Shown piece after piece: positions 52,736 through 62,127 of a stretch of 64,000 bases of DNA. This DNA comes from an uncultured Desulfobacter sp. GTDB taxonomy: Bacteria > Desulfobacterota > Desulfobacteria > Desulfobacterales > Desulfobacteraceae. The DNA lies in the NCBI RefSeq assembly GCF_963664415.1, contig NZ_OY761445.1, forward strand, positions 2,754,501-2,818,500, in the 5' to 3' direction. The notes under the pieces are model-generated. The model was not told the origin of the DNA. It saw only the letters and a list, made by a program, of their open reading frames with translations, and did no database searches. Numbering within the stretch: the first letter of the stretch is position 1; each line of letters opens with the position of its first letter. The position numbers were made by a program, and so were the translations under genes.

Positions 52736-54645
52736 ATGGGTAAAATTATTGGAATTGACCTTGGCACAACCAATTCATGTGTCGCGGTTATGGAAACCGG
52801 TGGAGAAGCAAAAATCATCACCAACGCCGAAGGCGGCAGAACAACACCATCCATTGTGGCGGTCACTGAAAGCGGAGAGCGTATTGTCGGCCAGGCGGCC
52901 AAGCGCCAGGCCGTAACAAACCCTGAAAATACAATTTTCGGTGTAAAACGGCTCATCGGCAGAAAATTCAGCTCAAAGGAAGTTCAGAATGACATCCCCA
53001 TACTGCCGTATATCATAGAAGCTGCATCCAACGGCGATACCCGGATCAATATCCGGGGCAAGCAATACAGTCCTGCAGAAGTTTCCTCTTTTATTCTTGC
53101 CAATATAAAGAAAACTGCCGAGGACTATCTTGGGGAAGCTGTGACCGAAGCCGTTATTACGGTTCCGGCCTACTTTAACGACAGCCAGCGCCAGGCAACC
53201 AAAGACGCCGGTAAAATTGCAGGCTTAGAAGTTAAACGTATCATCAACGAACCCACAGCCGCATCCCTGGCCTATGGCCTGGACAAAAAAGGCGAGGAAA
53301 AAATTGCCGTATTCGACCTTGGTGGCGGCACATTCGATGTTTCCGTCCTTGAAATCGGTGATGGGGTTTTTGAAGTAAAATCCACCTCGGGTGATACACA
53401 TCTGGGTGGAGAAGACTTTGACCTGCGGATCATTGACTACCTGGCAACTGAGTTTAAAAAAGACCAGGGCATCGACCTGCGAACGGATAAAATGGCGTTA
53501 CAGCGGCTTAAAGAGGCTGCTGAAAAAGCAAAAATGGAACTGTCAAGCTCCACGGAAACGGCCATCAATCTGCCCTTTATCACGGCTGACGCATCCGGCC
53601 CAAAACATCTGGATATGAGACTGACCCGTGCCAAACTGGAGTCTCTTGTGGCAGACCTTTTGGACAAACTGGAAATCCCCTGTACCACAGCCCTGAAAGA
53701 AGCACACCTGAAACCCGGTGATGTGGATGAGGTGGTTCTGGTTGGCGGCATGACCCGTATGCCAGCAGTTCAGGAACGTGTTGAAAAAATCTTTGGCAAA
53801 AAACCCCATAAGGGTGTTAACCCGGATGAGGTGGTTGCCATGGGGGCCGCAGTCCAGGCCGGCGTACTTCAAGCGATGTTAACGATGTGCTTCTACTGGA
53901 TGTTACCCCGCTTTCCCTGGGTATTGAGACCCTTGGCGGTGTAATGACCCGCCTGATCGAAAAGAACACCACCATCCCCACCAAAAAGAGCCAGGTGTTC
54001 TCCACGGCAGCCGACAACCAACCCGCCGTATCCATTCATGTGCTCCAGGGCGAACGCCAGATGTCAGCGGACAACAAGACTTTAGGTCAGTTTGAACTGT
54101 CCGACATCCCCCCGGCCCCCAGAGGTGTTCCCCAGATTGAGGTAACCTTTGACATTGATGCCAACGGTATTGTTCACGTATCAGCAAAAGACAAGGCCAC
54201 AGGCAAGGAACAGTCCATTCAGATTACAGCAGCGTCCGGCTTAAGCGATGACGAAATTCAGCGTATGGTGAAAGATGCTGAGCTGCACGCCGAAGATGAC
54301 AAGAAAAAACGTGATCTGGTGGATACCAAAAATCAGGCAGAAGCCCTGGTGGATCAGACCGAAAAAACCCTGAAAGAGCATGGGGACAAAGTGGATGAAG
54401 CCACCAAAAAATCCATTGAGGATGCAGCTGAAGCCCTGAAACAGGCCAAGGACTCTGACAACCTTGAGGACATCAAGGCCAAAATTGAAGCCCTGTCCCA
54501 GGCCTCCCACAAACTAGCAGAAGTGATGTACCAGCAGGCACAGACAGACAGCCAGGCTGACGGAGCCGATACCGGTGCCGGCCCTGCCAATGACGATGAT
54601 GACGTTGTTGACGCGGACTTTGAAGAGGTCAAAAAAGACAAATAG
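52736..54645 (+). CDS. dnaK: Chaperone DnaK (Hsp70), read through an apparent one-base deletion
   Basis: Adding one G near 53873 joins the two frames (52736-53944 and 53887-54645) into a 636-residue protein, the usual length. Without it the first frame ends after residue 402. IGIDLGTTNSCVAVMETGG opens the ATPase domain, AVFDLGGGTFDVSVLEIGDG and VLVGGMTRMPAVQ follow, and the second frame continues with LLLDVTPLSLGIETLGGV at the domain junction. The substrate-binding domain and an acidic C-terminal tail end in DDVVDADFEEVKKDK. The normal wording at the break is QGD; the sequence reads CAAGCGAT where CAAGGCGAT is expected. AAAGGAA precedes the ATG. Confidence 0.95.
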
Positions 54646-54660
54646 CAGTCTTAGTACGAC

Positions 54661-54696
54661 CCCGCCCTGCATTATAATGTGCTGATTCAGGGCGGG
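54661..54696 (+). terminator. Hairpin after dnaK
   Basis: CCCGCCCTG (54661-54669) pairs with CAGGGCGGG (54688-54696) around an 18-nt loop, 15 bp after the dnaK stop. No T run follows, so it may stabilise the mRNA end rather than terminate. Confidence 0.6.
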
Positions 54697-54713
54697 AATT
54701 TGATGTTGAATAT

Positions 54714-54754
54714 AATCCTGCCGTGCTCTATATTGTCCCGGCAGGATTTTTATT
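54714..54754 (+). terminator. Rho-independent terminator after dnaK
   Basis: AATCCTGCCG (54714-54723) pairs with CGGCAGGATT (54739-54748), and a T-rich run (TTTTATTT) follows. Confidence 0.85.
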
Positions 54755-54755
54755 T

Positions 54756-54819
54756 GGTGTTTGAACGAAGAGTTACGCATCTGCGGCGTTGCAGATGCGT
54801 AACTCTTCGTTCAAACACC
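54756..54819. repeat. Perfect 29-bp inverted repeat with 6-nt loop
   Basis: The left arm (54756-54784, beginning GGTGTTTGAACGAAGAG) is fully complementary to the right arm (54791-54819, ending TTCGTTCAAACACC) around GGCGTT. No mismatch occurs in 29 bp. It starts inside the T run of the dnaK terminator and ends about 70 bp before the acyl-CoA synthetase gene. No coding content. Confidence 0.9.
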
Positions 54820-54888
54820 GGCTTCCGCTAAAATACTATTTAGGCAGGTTAGCTTAACTTTAAAAGAATTATTTGAACTGATTTATAC

Positions 54889-56478
54889 ATGATCATTACT
54901 GACATCCTCCGGCAAAACAACGAACTATACCCGGAAAAAGCAGCATTAATTGAACGAACTCCGGCCACAGGCCGGCGCACGCAGATCACCTGGTCCGAAT
55001 TTTACCGGCAAAGCGTCCAGACAGCCAATGCCCTTCAGGCAAAAGGCATTGAAAAGGGTGATACAGTGGTTCAGCTTATGACCAATAGTCTGACATGGCT
55101 GCCCATTTATTTCGGGGTATTATATACCGGAGCCTGGATCACGCCCTTAAATTTCAGGTTTGAGTCAGACAAAATCCGTTTGTGCACCATGACAGCGGAA
55201 GCCAAAATTTTTATTTTCGGTCCTGAGTTTATAGACCGGATAGAAGAAATCAGAGCGGAATTATCCCAATTTGTAAAATTGTGGATATTTACCGGGCCGG
55301 AAAATGATTGCCCGGACTGGGCCTGCGCTTATAATCAATTCATCTCTGAAGCAGACGGACTCACACCGCCTGGTGTCGAACTAACGCCGGAAGATGATGC
55401 CGCTTTGTATTTCACCTCCGGCACCACCGGCACACCCAAGGCGGTGCTGCACACCCACAAGGCGTTAATGCATGCATGTGAGGTGGAACATGACCACCAC
55501 GGCCAGACCCACGATGATGTCTTCCTCTGCATTCCGCCACTCTACCACACGGGTGCCAAAATGCACTGGATGGGGTCGTTCCTGGTGGGGGGGAAATGTG
55601 TCCTGCTCAACGGTGTCAAGTCAGAATGGATCATTGAAGCCGTCTCTGAAGAAAAATGCACCATTGTGTGGCTGCTGGTGCCTTGGGCCCATGACATTCT
55701 CATTGCCATTGAAGACGGCCGGATCAAGCCTGCCGACTACAACCTTTCCCAGTGGCGTCTCATGCACATCGGGGCCCAACCCGTCCCCCCAAGTCTGATC
55801 CGGAACTGGCGCAAACAGTTCCCGGGTCAGGATTACGACACCAATTACGGTTTAACCGAATCCTCAGGTCCCGGCTGTGTCCATTTAGGCGTTGAAAATG
55901 CTGAACGAATCGGTCCCATAGGCATTCCGGGATATGGTTGGCAAGCCCAAATTGTAGACAAGCAGGGCGGTCAATTGCCCTTTGGTGAAACCGGCGAACT
56001 CATTGTCAAAGGCCCCGGGATGATGAAAGAATATTACAAAAATCCCGAAGCCACAGCCAAAACAATAAAAAACGGATGGTTATTCACAGGAGACATGGCC
56101 AGGTACGACAAGGACGGATTTATCTGGCTTGTGGACCGCAAAAAGGATGTAATCATCTATGGCGGGGAAAACATTTTTCCTGTGGAGATTGAAAACTTTT
56201 TTCTCAAACATGAAAAGATAAGGGATATTGCGGTCATCGGCGTGCCGGACGAACGTTTAGGAGAAATTCCTGCCGGCATTATCAGCCCCAAGCCCAATAC
56301 CATGATGTGTGAACAGGATATTCTTGATTTCCAGAGTAAACTGCCCAGGTACAAGCAACTGAAAAAAATATTTTTCGGCGATGTGCCCAGAAACCCCACC
56401 GGTAAAATAGAGAAACCGAAACTGCGAAGAATTTATGCCGAAGACAAGCGCAAATCAATGGATGTGCTGCTCAAATAA
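54889..56478 (+). CDS. AMP-dependent acyl-CoA synthetase/ligase
   Basis: 529 residues. ANL-superfamily motifs: P-loop-like LYFTSGTTGTPKAVLHTHKA near residue 170, NYGLTESSGPG near 322, WLFTGDMARYDKDGFIWLVD near 395 and the hinge RKKDVIIYGGENIFPVEIEN, with the catalytic Lys in PRNPTGKIEKPKLR near 505. It activates a carboxylic acid with ATP and transfers it to CoA. The GGENIFP form is common in enzymes acting on short/medium or branched acids; the substrate is not known. The ribosome site is weak. Confidence 0.93.
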   Translation: MIITDILRQNNELYPEKAALIERTPATGRRTQITWSEFYRQSVQTANALQAKGIEKGDTVVQLMTNSLTWLPIYFGVLYTGAWITPLNFRFESDKIRLCTMTAEAKIFIFGPEFIDRIEEIRAELSQFVKLWIFTGPENDCPDWACAYNQFISEADGLTPPGVELTPEDDAALYFTSGTTGTPKAVLHTHKALMHACEVEHDHHGQTHDDVFLCIPPLYHTGAKMHWMGSFLVGGKCVLLNGVKSEWIIEAVSEEKCTIVWLLVPWAHDILIAIEDGRIKPADYNLSQWRLMHIGAQPVPPSLIRNWRKQFPGQDYDTNYGLTESSGPGCVHLGVENAERIGPIGIPGYGWQAQIVDKQGGQLPFGETGELIVKGPGMMKEYYKNPEATAKTIKNGWLFTGDMARYDKDGFIWLVDRKKDVIIYGGENIFPVEIENFFLKHEKIRDIAVIGVPDERLGEIPAGIISPKPNTMMCEQDILDFQSKLPRYKQLKKIFFGDVPRNPTGKIEKPKLRRIYAEDKRKSMDVLLK

Positions 56479-56586
56479 CAGCCATGGGTTGATGCCTGGC
56501 CGCATCAGAACCCAGGCACACCTCACAACAAAACATGAAATAAATTTAACAGTTTATCAAAACTTTCATGTAGGATGGATAACACA

Positions 56587-57258
56587 ATGAAATATAGACC
56601 TCGGATTATTTGCCCATGGCCAAGACTGTTTTTTATTTTCATGATACTGACAATCGTACCTTGCAATGCGGCCCAGTCCCTTGACGATGAAACCGCCAAA
56701 ATTATTTCCGGTATTGAAGCAAAATACGCCAATAAAAGTTTCAGTGCCGATTTTGAACAGGCCTCTCGCCTGACTGCGCTTGATGTAACCGAAACTGCTA
56801 AGGGCAAAGCCTGGTTCAGCCATCCGGGTAAAATGAAATGGACATATCAGGGCTCAGACAACCATGAAATCATCACCAATGGAAAGAAACTATGGATCTA
56901 CCGCCCCGAAGATAATCAGGTGATGATTGGCGATGCAGATCCATTCTTCCAATCCGGTTCCGGGGGTGCATTTCTGGCAGACATCCACAAAATCAGGGAA
57001 GAGTTTACCATTGAACCGGTAAAATCCGGAGAAAACACTTCACAACTTGAGCTGATCCCTAAAAAGAAAACGCCGGAGCTTGCAAAAATACGTATCACAG
57101 TGGATCTTCCAGGATATAAAATTCCCATCGTGGAAACCGAAAATATTTACGGAGATACCACAAAATTTATATTCACCAATATCCGATTCGGCACATTTGA
57201 CGAACAGATATTTGAATTTACCCCCCCACCAGGGGCCGAACTTATAGAAATAGACTGA
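56587..57258 (+). CDS. lolA: Outer-membrane lipoprotein carrier LolA
   Basis: 223 residues from the second ATG, which gives a clean signal peptide (about 1-28, FFIFMILTIVPCNAAQS); an in-frame ATG at 56575 would add four residues. The mature domain has the LolA pattern: FSADFEQASRLTALDVTETA, then KAWFSHPGKMKWTYQG and a GKKLWIYRPEDNQVMIGDAD segment. The protein carries lipoproteins across the periplasm to the outer membrane. Its TGA overlaps the nadA ATG. Confidence 0.92.
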   Translation: MKYRPRIICPWPRLFFIFMILTIVPCNAAQSLDDETAKIISGIEAKYANKSFSADFEQASRLTALDVTETAKGKAWFSHPGKMKWTYQGSDNHEIITNGKKLWIYRPEDNQVMIGDADPFFQSGSGGAFLADIHKIREEFTIEPVKSGENTSQLELIPKKKTPELAKIRITVDLPGYKIPIVETENIYGDTTKFIFTNIRFGTFDEQIFEFTPPPGAELIEID

Positions 57259-58172
57259 TGACGACTAAAAATTCTACACTGCACCAGGAGATCCGGGATT
57301 TGGCCAAAGCAAAAAAGGCCGTTATCCTGGCCCATAATTACCAATCCCCCCAAATTCAGGACGTTGCGGATCTGTGCGGCGATTCACTTGAAATGAGCAT
57401 AAAGGCGGCTGCCACGGATGCAGACATTATTGTCTGCTGCGGGGTTCGCTTTATGGCTGAAACGGCAGCCATCCTGTGCCCGGACAAAATCGTACTTATG
57501 CCCAATCCGGAGGCCGGGTGCCCCATGGCAGACATGGTTACCCCAGAGGCTTTACTCAAACGCAAGGAAGAGCTTGGCGGCATCCCTGTTATCACTTACG
57601 TCAACTCATCGGCGGCAGTCAAGGCGGTATCGGATATCTGCTGTACCTCTGCCAACGTGGTCAAGGTGGTCAATTCATTAGATGCCGATGAGGTACTCAT
57701 GACACCGGACCGCAACCTGGCCCGGTATGCGGCGGCCCACACCGATAAAAAGGTACACCTATGGGAAGGTTACTGTCCTTTCCACAACGATTTAACCGCC
57801 GAAGCGGTCAAAGCATCAAAAGCCGCCCACCCCGAAGCCCTGTTTGTCGCCCACCCGGAGTGTACCCAGGAGGTGCTTGAACTTGCCGACAGCATCCAAT
57901 CCACATCGGGAATGATCCGGTTTGTCGGTGAAAGCCCGGCCGACCAGTTCATCATCGGCACGGAAACAGGATTGCTGCACCCCCTTTCAAAAGCATACCC
58001 GGAAAAAACATTTTTTCCCGCATCCGATCAACTCTTATGTGCAGACATGAAAAAAACACAATTGCAGGACATCTTGGACTGTCTTGAAAACATGTCAGGA
58101 CGGGTGGTGGTTGAAGAAGAGATCCGCACCAAAGCCATGAATGCCGTTAAAGCAATGATTAATACCAAATAA
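57258..58172 (+). CDS. nadA: Quinolinate synthase
   Basis: 304 residues. The ATG shares bases with the lolA stop (TGATG), indicating translational coupling. NadA motifs: AHNYQSPQIQDVADLCGDSL near residue 25 and the three cluster-ligating cysteines in AGCPMADM (about 87), EGYCPFHNDLT (about 171) and LLCADMKK (about 258), plus ITYVNSSAAVKA. It condenses iminoaspartate with dihydroxyacetone phosphate to quinolinate, using a 4Fe-4S cluster, for NAD synthesis. No nadB or nadC gene is near. Confidence 0.96.
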   Translation: MTTKNSTLHQEIRDLAKAKKAVILAHNYQSPQIQDVADLCGDSLEMSIKAAATDADIIVCCGVRFMAETAAILCPDKIVLMPNPEAGCPMADMVTPEALLKRKEELGGIPVITYVNSSAAVKAVSDICCTSANVVKVVNSLDADEVLMTPDRNLARYAAAHTDKKVHLWEGYCPFHNDLTAEAVKASKAAHPEALFVAHPECTQEVLELADSIQSTSGMIRFVGESPADQFIIGTETGLLHPLSKAYPEKTFFPASDQLLCADMKKTQLQDILDCLENMSGRVVVEEEIRTKAMNAVKAMINTK

Positions 58173-58194
58173 AACCACCATTATGCTCAGTTGC

Positions 58195-58235
58195 GACCCG
58201 GGAAAGATATTGCATTTCAATATTTACCCTGGGTC
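58195..58235. terminator. Possible bidirectional hairpin between nadA and the TonB receptor
   Basis: GACCCGGG (58195-58202) faces CCCTGGGTC (58227-58235), with GATATTG and CAATATT pairing inside. It lies between two convergent genes. No long T run, so the terminator call is tentative. Confidence 0.45.
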
Positions 58236-58279
58236 ACAACTAATATCCGTTCCCAATTTTATACTTAAACACGGTGAAA

Positions 58280-60355
58280 TTAAAAACGATAGTTCAATGC
58301 AACCCCGACAGTGGCACCGACATCCTGGAGAACACCCCATTGAGCTCTGGTCGGGTACCCCTTATTGTTGGTTGTATATTCATCATCCAGCAGATTTTGT
58401 CCGAAAAGGGTCAGCTTGAGGTTCTCGGAATAACGCCAACTGATGCTCATATTAATTACAGTGAAATCTCCCACAGTATAGCCATTACTTAGATATGGCG
58501 CAACATAGAGCACCGTCACGTTACTGTTCCAGTCTCCATAGTGGCAGTTGAGGCGGCCTGAATACTTGTTTTCAGGAAATTCATTACCCGTTTCACCGTC
58601 TTCGTCACTGTCAACAAAGTGTGTCCATCCCAATTCATACCCCAGCATGCCATGTAAAAAGTTGCCGTTCACGCTCATCTCAAACCCATAAAGTTCCCGG
58701 TTATCGGCATCATATATTGTCAGGGTAGTCTCTTCTCCGGTATCGGGGTCAATGAGAGGATCCCCGTTGACATCAGTGGAAATGGACCCGGCAGAGACCT
58801 TGGAATTTTTTATGTTATAATAAAAAGGCGTTGCCGTGATCCGGAAGGCGTCGTTGAAAAAAGCCTCAATACCGACTTCATAACGGTGCCGCTCTTCATC
58901 GGGAAGCTCTTTGTCAGCAAGGGTTGTCAGCACGTCCGGTGTGGGCGTCAGGTTAAACGAATAACGGGCCGTCAATTTCCATACGGAATTGACCTGCCAG
59001 GCATTCCCCAGGGAAAGGACATAGGCTTCATCCGTCCACTCCCCGTCCGATAGTTTCACTGTGGTTCCGCTGGACAGGTATTTGTCTCCCCCCTGAATAA
59101 TTTTCTTTTTATCCATCCGGATTGCCGCATCAACAGACCAGTCCGGCGTGATTTTATAGGCATCGGTTGCATACACCCCATAGATTCTTTCCTCATCCGG
59201 ATTGGAACTCATCTCGGATCTCTGGTACCAGGTGACAACCTGCGCACCGAATTTCAGGGTATTTTTTTCACCGGCAACTGCATGGGACAGATTCCACTCC
59301 TCGGATCGATCCTCTCCTTCATCGCTAATCACCGTATCTTTATCAGTCGTCGTGGTGTAGCCATAGCGCGTGGATTCGGTTCTGTTCCAGCCGTAGGTGA
59401 GCGACGTGGTCTGGTGTTCATTCCAGGGGCGGGTCAGGTTGAATGTCACAAGCAAGGTTTCGATGGGATCATATTTCCAGATATTATTATTCAGCACCCC
59501 GGCAGGCGTAGGGCCGCTTTCCGGATAATCGGTCTCTCCTGTATAGATGCCCACGTGACGCTGAATTTCCCTTGAAGCACTGTTATAATAAAACGATGTG
59601 CTCACCTGTAGTTCATCGCTGTTAAACCCGCCGTTCAACAAGAATGTGTCACCTTCATAGCCGTTATTCCAGTGCTCTCTTCCCTGGCTCTGGGTTCGCT
59701 GATAACCGCCGCTGAAGGTAAAACGATCGTCCTGCCATGAATGACCGGTGAAGCCCGAGGCCTTCCAGGTATCATAAGAGGCGAAACTGGTGACAAGTTC
59801 TGTCCCGTATGGCGTGTCCGGTCCTTTTTCCCGGGTTTCAATGATGATGAAGCCCTGATTGGGGGAGCCTTTAGATACCGAGCCAAAAGACATCAGCGGA
59901 CCGACTGTGATAACCGAAGCATCACGCACGAATTTGATGGAATCAATCATTTCCACCGGGATGTCGCCAATCATACGGCGCGCTTCGGTGCTGGTCAGAT
60001 AAACACCATTGAGGATAACGCTGACACTGTCACCACGGCTGAAGGAAAAATTATGCACCCGTGCGCCCTGGCGACGGATGCTCATGCCAAGAGACGTCTC
60101 AATCAGATCGCTGACATCGTGGGGCGCAATGGCTTCAATATCCTCTCTGGTCAGGGTCTGAGTCGCCTGAACACTTTCCGGCAGATAGTAGCGGCTTGTA
60201 ACCGGTGCATTGCAGGGGACTTCTTTTTTTCCGGAAACTGTAATGGGTTCAAGTTCCTGAGCAGTATTGTCTTCAACTTCCTGCCCCTGGGCAGAGATGC
60301 CCAGGCTCTGCCAGAGTGCAAGCAAAATGACCATTATTTTTATCCTGCTTCTCAC
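58280..60355 (-). CDS. TonB-dependent outer-membrane receptor
   Basis: 691 residues from a GTG at 60355, which follows AAAGGAGAT; no nearby ATG fits as well. A signal peptide (about 1-24) precedes a plug domain (about 45-170) with PHDVSDLIETSLGMSIRRQG and VSVILNGVYLTSTEARRMIG, then a 22-strand barrel ending in aromatic-terminated VGVALNYRF. An ELEPITVSGKKEV segment near residue 34 resembles a TonB box. It would take up a siderophore, vitamin B12-like compound or other large ligand using TonB energy. No ABC transporter or TonB gene is in this window. The ligand is unknown. Confidence 0.93.
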   Translation of the reverse strand: MRSRIKIMVILLALWQSLGISAQGQEVEDNTAQELEPITVSGKKEVPCNAPVTSRYYLPESVQATQTLTREDIEAIAPHDVSDLIETSLGMSIRRQGARVHNFSFSRGDSVSVILNGVYLTSTEARRMIGDIPVEMIDSIKFVRDASVITVGPLMSFGSVSKGSPNQGFIIIETREKGPDTPYGTELVTSFASYDTWKASGFTGHSWQDDRFTFSGGYQRTQSQGREHWNNGYEGDTFLLNGGFNSDELQVSTSFYYNSASREIQRHVGIYTGETDYPESGPTPAGVLNNNIWKYDPIETLLVTFNLTRPWNEHQTTSLTYGWNRTESTRYGYTTTTDKDTVISDEGEDRSEEWNLSHAVAGEKNTLKFGAQVVTWYQRSEMSSNPDEERIYGVYATDAYKITPDWSVDAAIRMDKKKIIQGGDKYLSSGTTVKLSDGEWTDEAYVLSLGNAWQVNSVWKLTARYSFNLTPTPDVLTTLADKELPDEERHRYEVGIEAFFNDAFRITATPFYYNIKNSKVSAGSISTDVNGDPLIDPDTGEETTLTIYDADNRELYGFEMSVNGNFLHGMLGYELGWTHFVDSDEDGETGNEFPENKYSGRLNCHYGDWNSNVTVLYVAPYLSNGYTVGDFTVINMSISWRYSENLKLTLFGQNLLDDEYTTNNKGYPTRAQWGVLQDVGATVGVALNYRF

Positions 60356-60621
60356 GTTAATCTCCTTTCCTTTCAGCTTATCATTTAAGTCTGATGTACC
60401 GCTTGACGGGTTTTATCAACTACTAAGAAGCATGATGGCAAAAACCATGCCCGCAAAAGGAAGATATTATTCTTCGTGAAATTACAGACAGATACGACGA
60501 AAATTTAATTATAGGTGATGTTCCTGGCGTAGATAAAATGTACCGGCACGTACAATCAGAAAAAAAACGTACCTTTGCTTCGGTATTTTAAAGCTAACCC
60601 GGCAGCCTCTGATAAAACAAT

Positions 60622-60825
60622 AAAAAAAGTACGTTGTTGTACTATATGCAAAAGCGTATGTTTTTGTTGCAATTCCATGGGCTTTATTCTTACCTGTTTG
60701 TAGATAGTTGTCTTTCCAATTTCCAATACAGAAAAAAGTTCGCTGCTGTACTATATGCAAAATTGTATGTCTTATTGCAGCTTTATGAACCTTATTGTTA
60801 CCTATTTATAGATGGTTGTCTTTCC
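60622..60825. repeat. Two diverged ~95-bp repeats
   Basis: Unit 1 (60622-60717) and unit 2 (60732-60825) share TGTACTATATGCAAAA near their start, TTATT(C/G)TTACCT in the middle and GTTGTCTTTCC at their end, with one length change. Spacing is 14 bp. No coding frame is clearly kept in both units. Confidence 0.7.
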
Positions 60826-60902
60826 GTTCTCGTTGTTTTTTGGCCACATCTGGGGGTTCTCGTAAATATTTTATAAGAAGCTATGCCTGGCAGTTGATAG
60901 GT

Positions 60903-60926
60903 CAGGCCGGCCCATGGCCGTTATAT
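60903..60926. repeat. 24-bp repeat shared with 48832-48855
   Basis: Both sites begin CAGGCCGGCCCATGGC and end TATAT, differing at two positions. The first copy overlaps the 3' end of the flavoprotein gene; this one lies in the repeat-rich stretch before the pentapeptide gene. Confidence 0.65.
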
Positions 60927-61135
60927 AAAATTAAATAGTTAATTTTTATCCGCAGCGGCGGCATGAATATTGTAAATTTTCGGGGGTAGGCGGAAAAGAG
61001 TCCTCGGAGACGATTGCCCGAGCGGCGCTGGAAAATTTTGTATGGATGTTCGAGGCGATGGCGGCAAGAGGCGCGTAGCTTAGGCGCAGTCGAGCCTGAC
61101 AACAAATCTGAATGCGTTAATCAAGGAGGTTACAG

Positions 61136-61765
61136 ATGCTTGAGGTAAAAATTGCAAGAGATGAATTCGTGATAACGTTTGACACAGAGCAGTTTGATTT
61201 ACTGATGAAGTGCTCTGGTCAAAAGGATATGACGGAGTGGAATGCGTGGAGAAAGCACAATCCTGATCGTCCGGTCCTCCTGCAAAATTCGAATCTGGAG
61301 AAGGCCTATCTCAGGGGAGCTGATCTGCATGGTGCGGATTTCCGGAGAGCGAACCTTCGTGGTGCGGATCTAAGTGGTGCCAAACTATGCGACGGCAGCC
61401 GGCGTTGGGCGGATCTGAGTGGCGCCGATTTGAGAGAGGCAGATCTTTGTCTGACGGATTTTAGGGGAGCCAATCTCCTCGGGGCAAATTTTAGCCGCGC
61501 GTATTTGTATTATACCAACCTGAGTTGGACCGACCTGAGCTTCGCAGATTTCCACGACGCCGATCTTTGGGCCTGTCTGTATAAGGCGGTCCTTACCTCT
61601 GTTGACCTGTCTCAGGCGAACAGATTCGTCAAATATTTTACAAAGAGGGGCTGTCAATTAGAGGGGACACATGAACGTGAACGTTTTTTCAATATTTCCC
61701 CCAAATTAAAATGGTTACCCAAGGCGTTGAGCCGTGAACCGGAATTGGATCTCATTGCCGTTTAA
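61136..61765 (+). CDS. Pentapeptide-repeat protein
   Basis: 209 residues. CAAGGAGG precedes the ATG by 6 nt. The N-terminal ~50 residues are unrelated to the repeats. Residues about 51-165 consist of A(D/N)LxG/xANL-type pentapeptides such as ADLHGADFRRANLRGADLSG and GANLLGANFSRAYL, which fold as a right-handed quadrilateral beta-helix. The C-terminal ~40 residues contain a KLKWLPKALSREPELDLIAV segment. Some family members mimic DNA and protect gyrase; most have no known role. Nothing nearby assigns one here. Confidence 0.88.
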   Translation: MLEVKIARDEFVITFDTEQFDLLMKCSGQKDMTEWNAWRKHNPDRPVLLQNSNLEKAYLRGADLHGADFRRANLRGADLSGAKLCDGSRRWADLSGADLREADLCLTDFRGANLLGANFSRAYLYYTNLSWTDLSFADFHDADLWACLYKAVLTSVDLSQANRFVKYFTKRGCQLEGTHERERFFNISPKLKWLPKALSREPELDLIAV

Positions 61766-61791
61766 CAAAAAAAATTTGGAATCATTCCTGC

Positions 61792-61834
61792 CTCGTCGAT
61801 TTTTCCAGTACATGAGTTGGGGAAAATCGACGAG
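61792..61834. terminator. Hairpin between the pentapeptide gene and the nitrogenase-like gene
   Basis: CTCGTCGATTTT (61792-61803) pairs perfectly with AAAATCGACGAG (61823-61834) across a 19-nt loop. It lies between convergent genes and could terminate both, although T runs are short. Confidence 0.6.
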
Positions 61835-62119
61835 TGGCAGTGATTGTTCAAATCTCCTGTATTCAATCCAAACCGGCATAATCCAAAATTGAAGATGCAA
61901 CGTCTTCAAGCAGGGTCAAGCCCCCATTGTATCCGGCATAGGAACGGTTCAGCACCAGCCTGTTTGATACCGGAAATGCGATTTCAACAAACGCCGCATC
62001 AAGTTTTGACGCAAGCTGTTGCTCACAACCGCTTGCCAGTACCAGAGGTCTCCTGTTTGCGGCACATTGCCCAATATCCGCCTCGATATCGAATGACTCG
62101 TCAACAAAAGCAATTGCCG

Positions 62120-62127
62120 CAGAAGGA
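62120..62127. repeat. Target-site duplication, left copy
   Basis: CAGAAGGA abuts the left IS end and is repeated exactly at 63290-63297. Confidence 0.92.

Larger units (their letters stand above)
60356..61135. other. Repeat-rich stretch with decayed coding fragments
   Basis: 780 bp without a convincing gene. It contains a 51-codon open stretch (60436-60591) with a REITDRYDENLIIGDVPG segment of unrecognised family, two diverged ~95-bp repeats (60622-60825), a 25-bp match to the nitrogenase-like gene (60596-60620), a 24-bp dispersed repeat (60903-60926) and an open stretch near 60930-61080 reading ESSETIARAALENFVWMFEA before a stop. It looks like the remains of insertions and deletions. The region next to 60355 should hold the receptor's promoter; no riboswitch was recognised. 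Confidence 0.5.

Noticed and set aside
53887..54645. A separate short gene for the DnaK substrate-binding domain
   Set aside because: It continues the dnaK frame exactly when one base is restored, begins inside the ATPase-domain junction and has no ribosome site.
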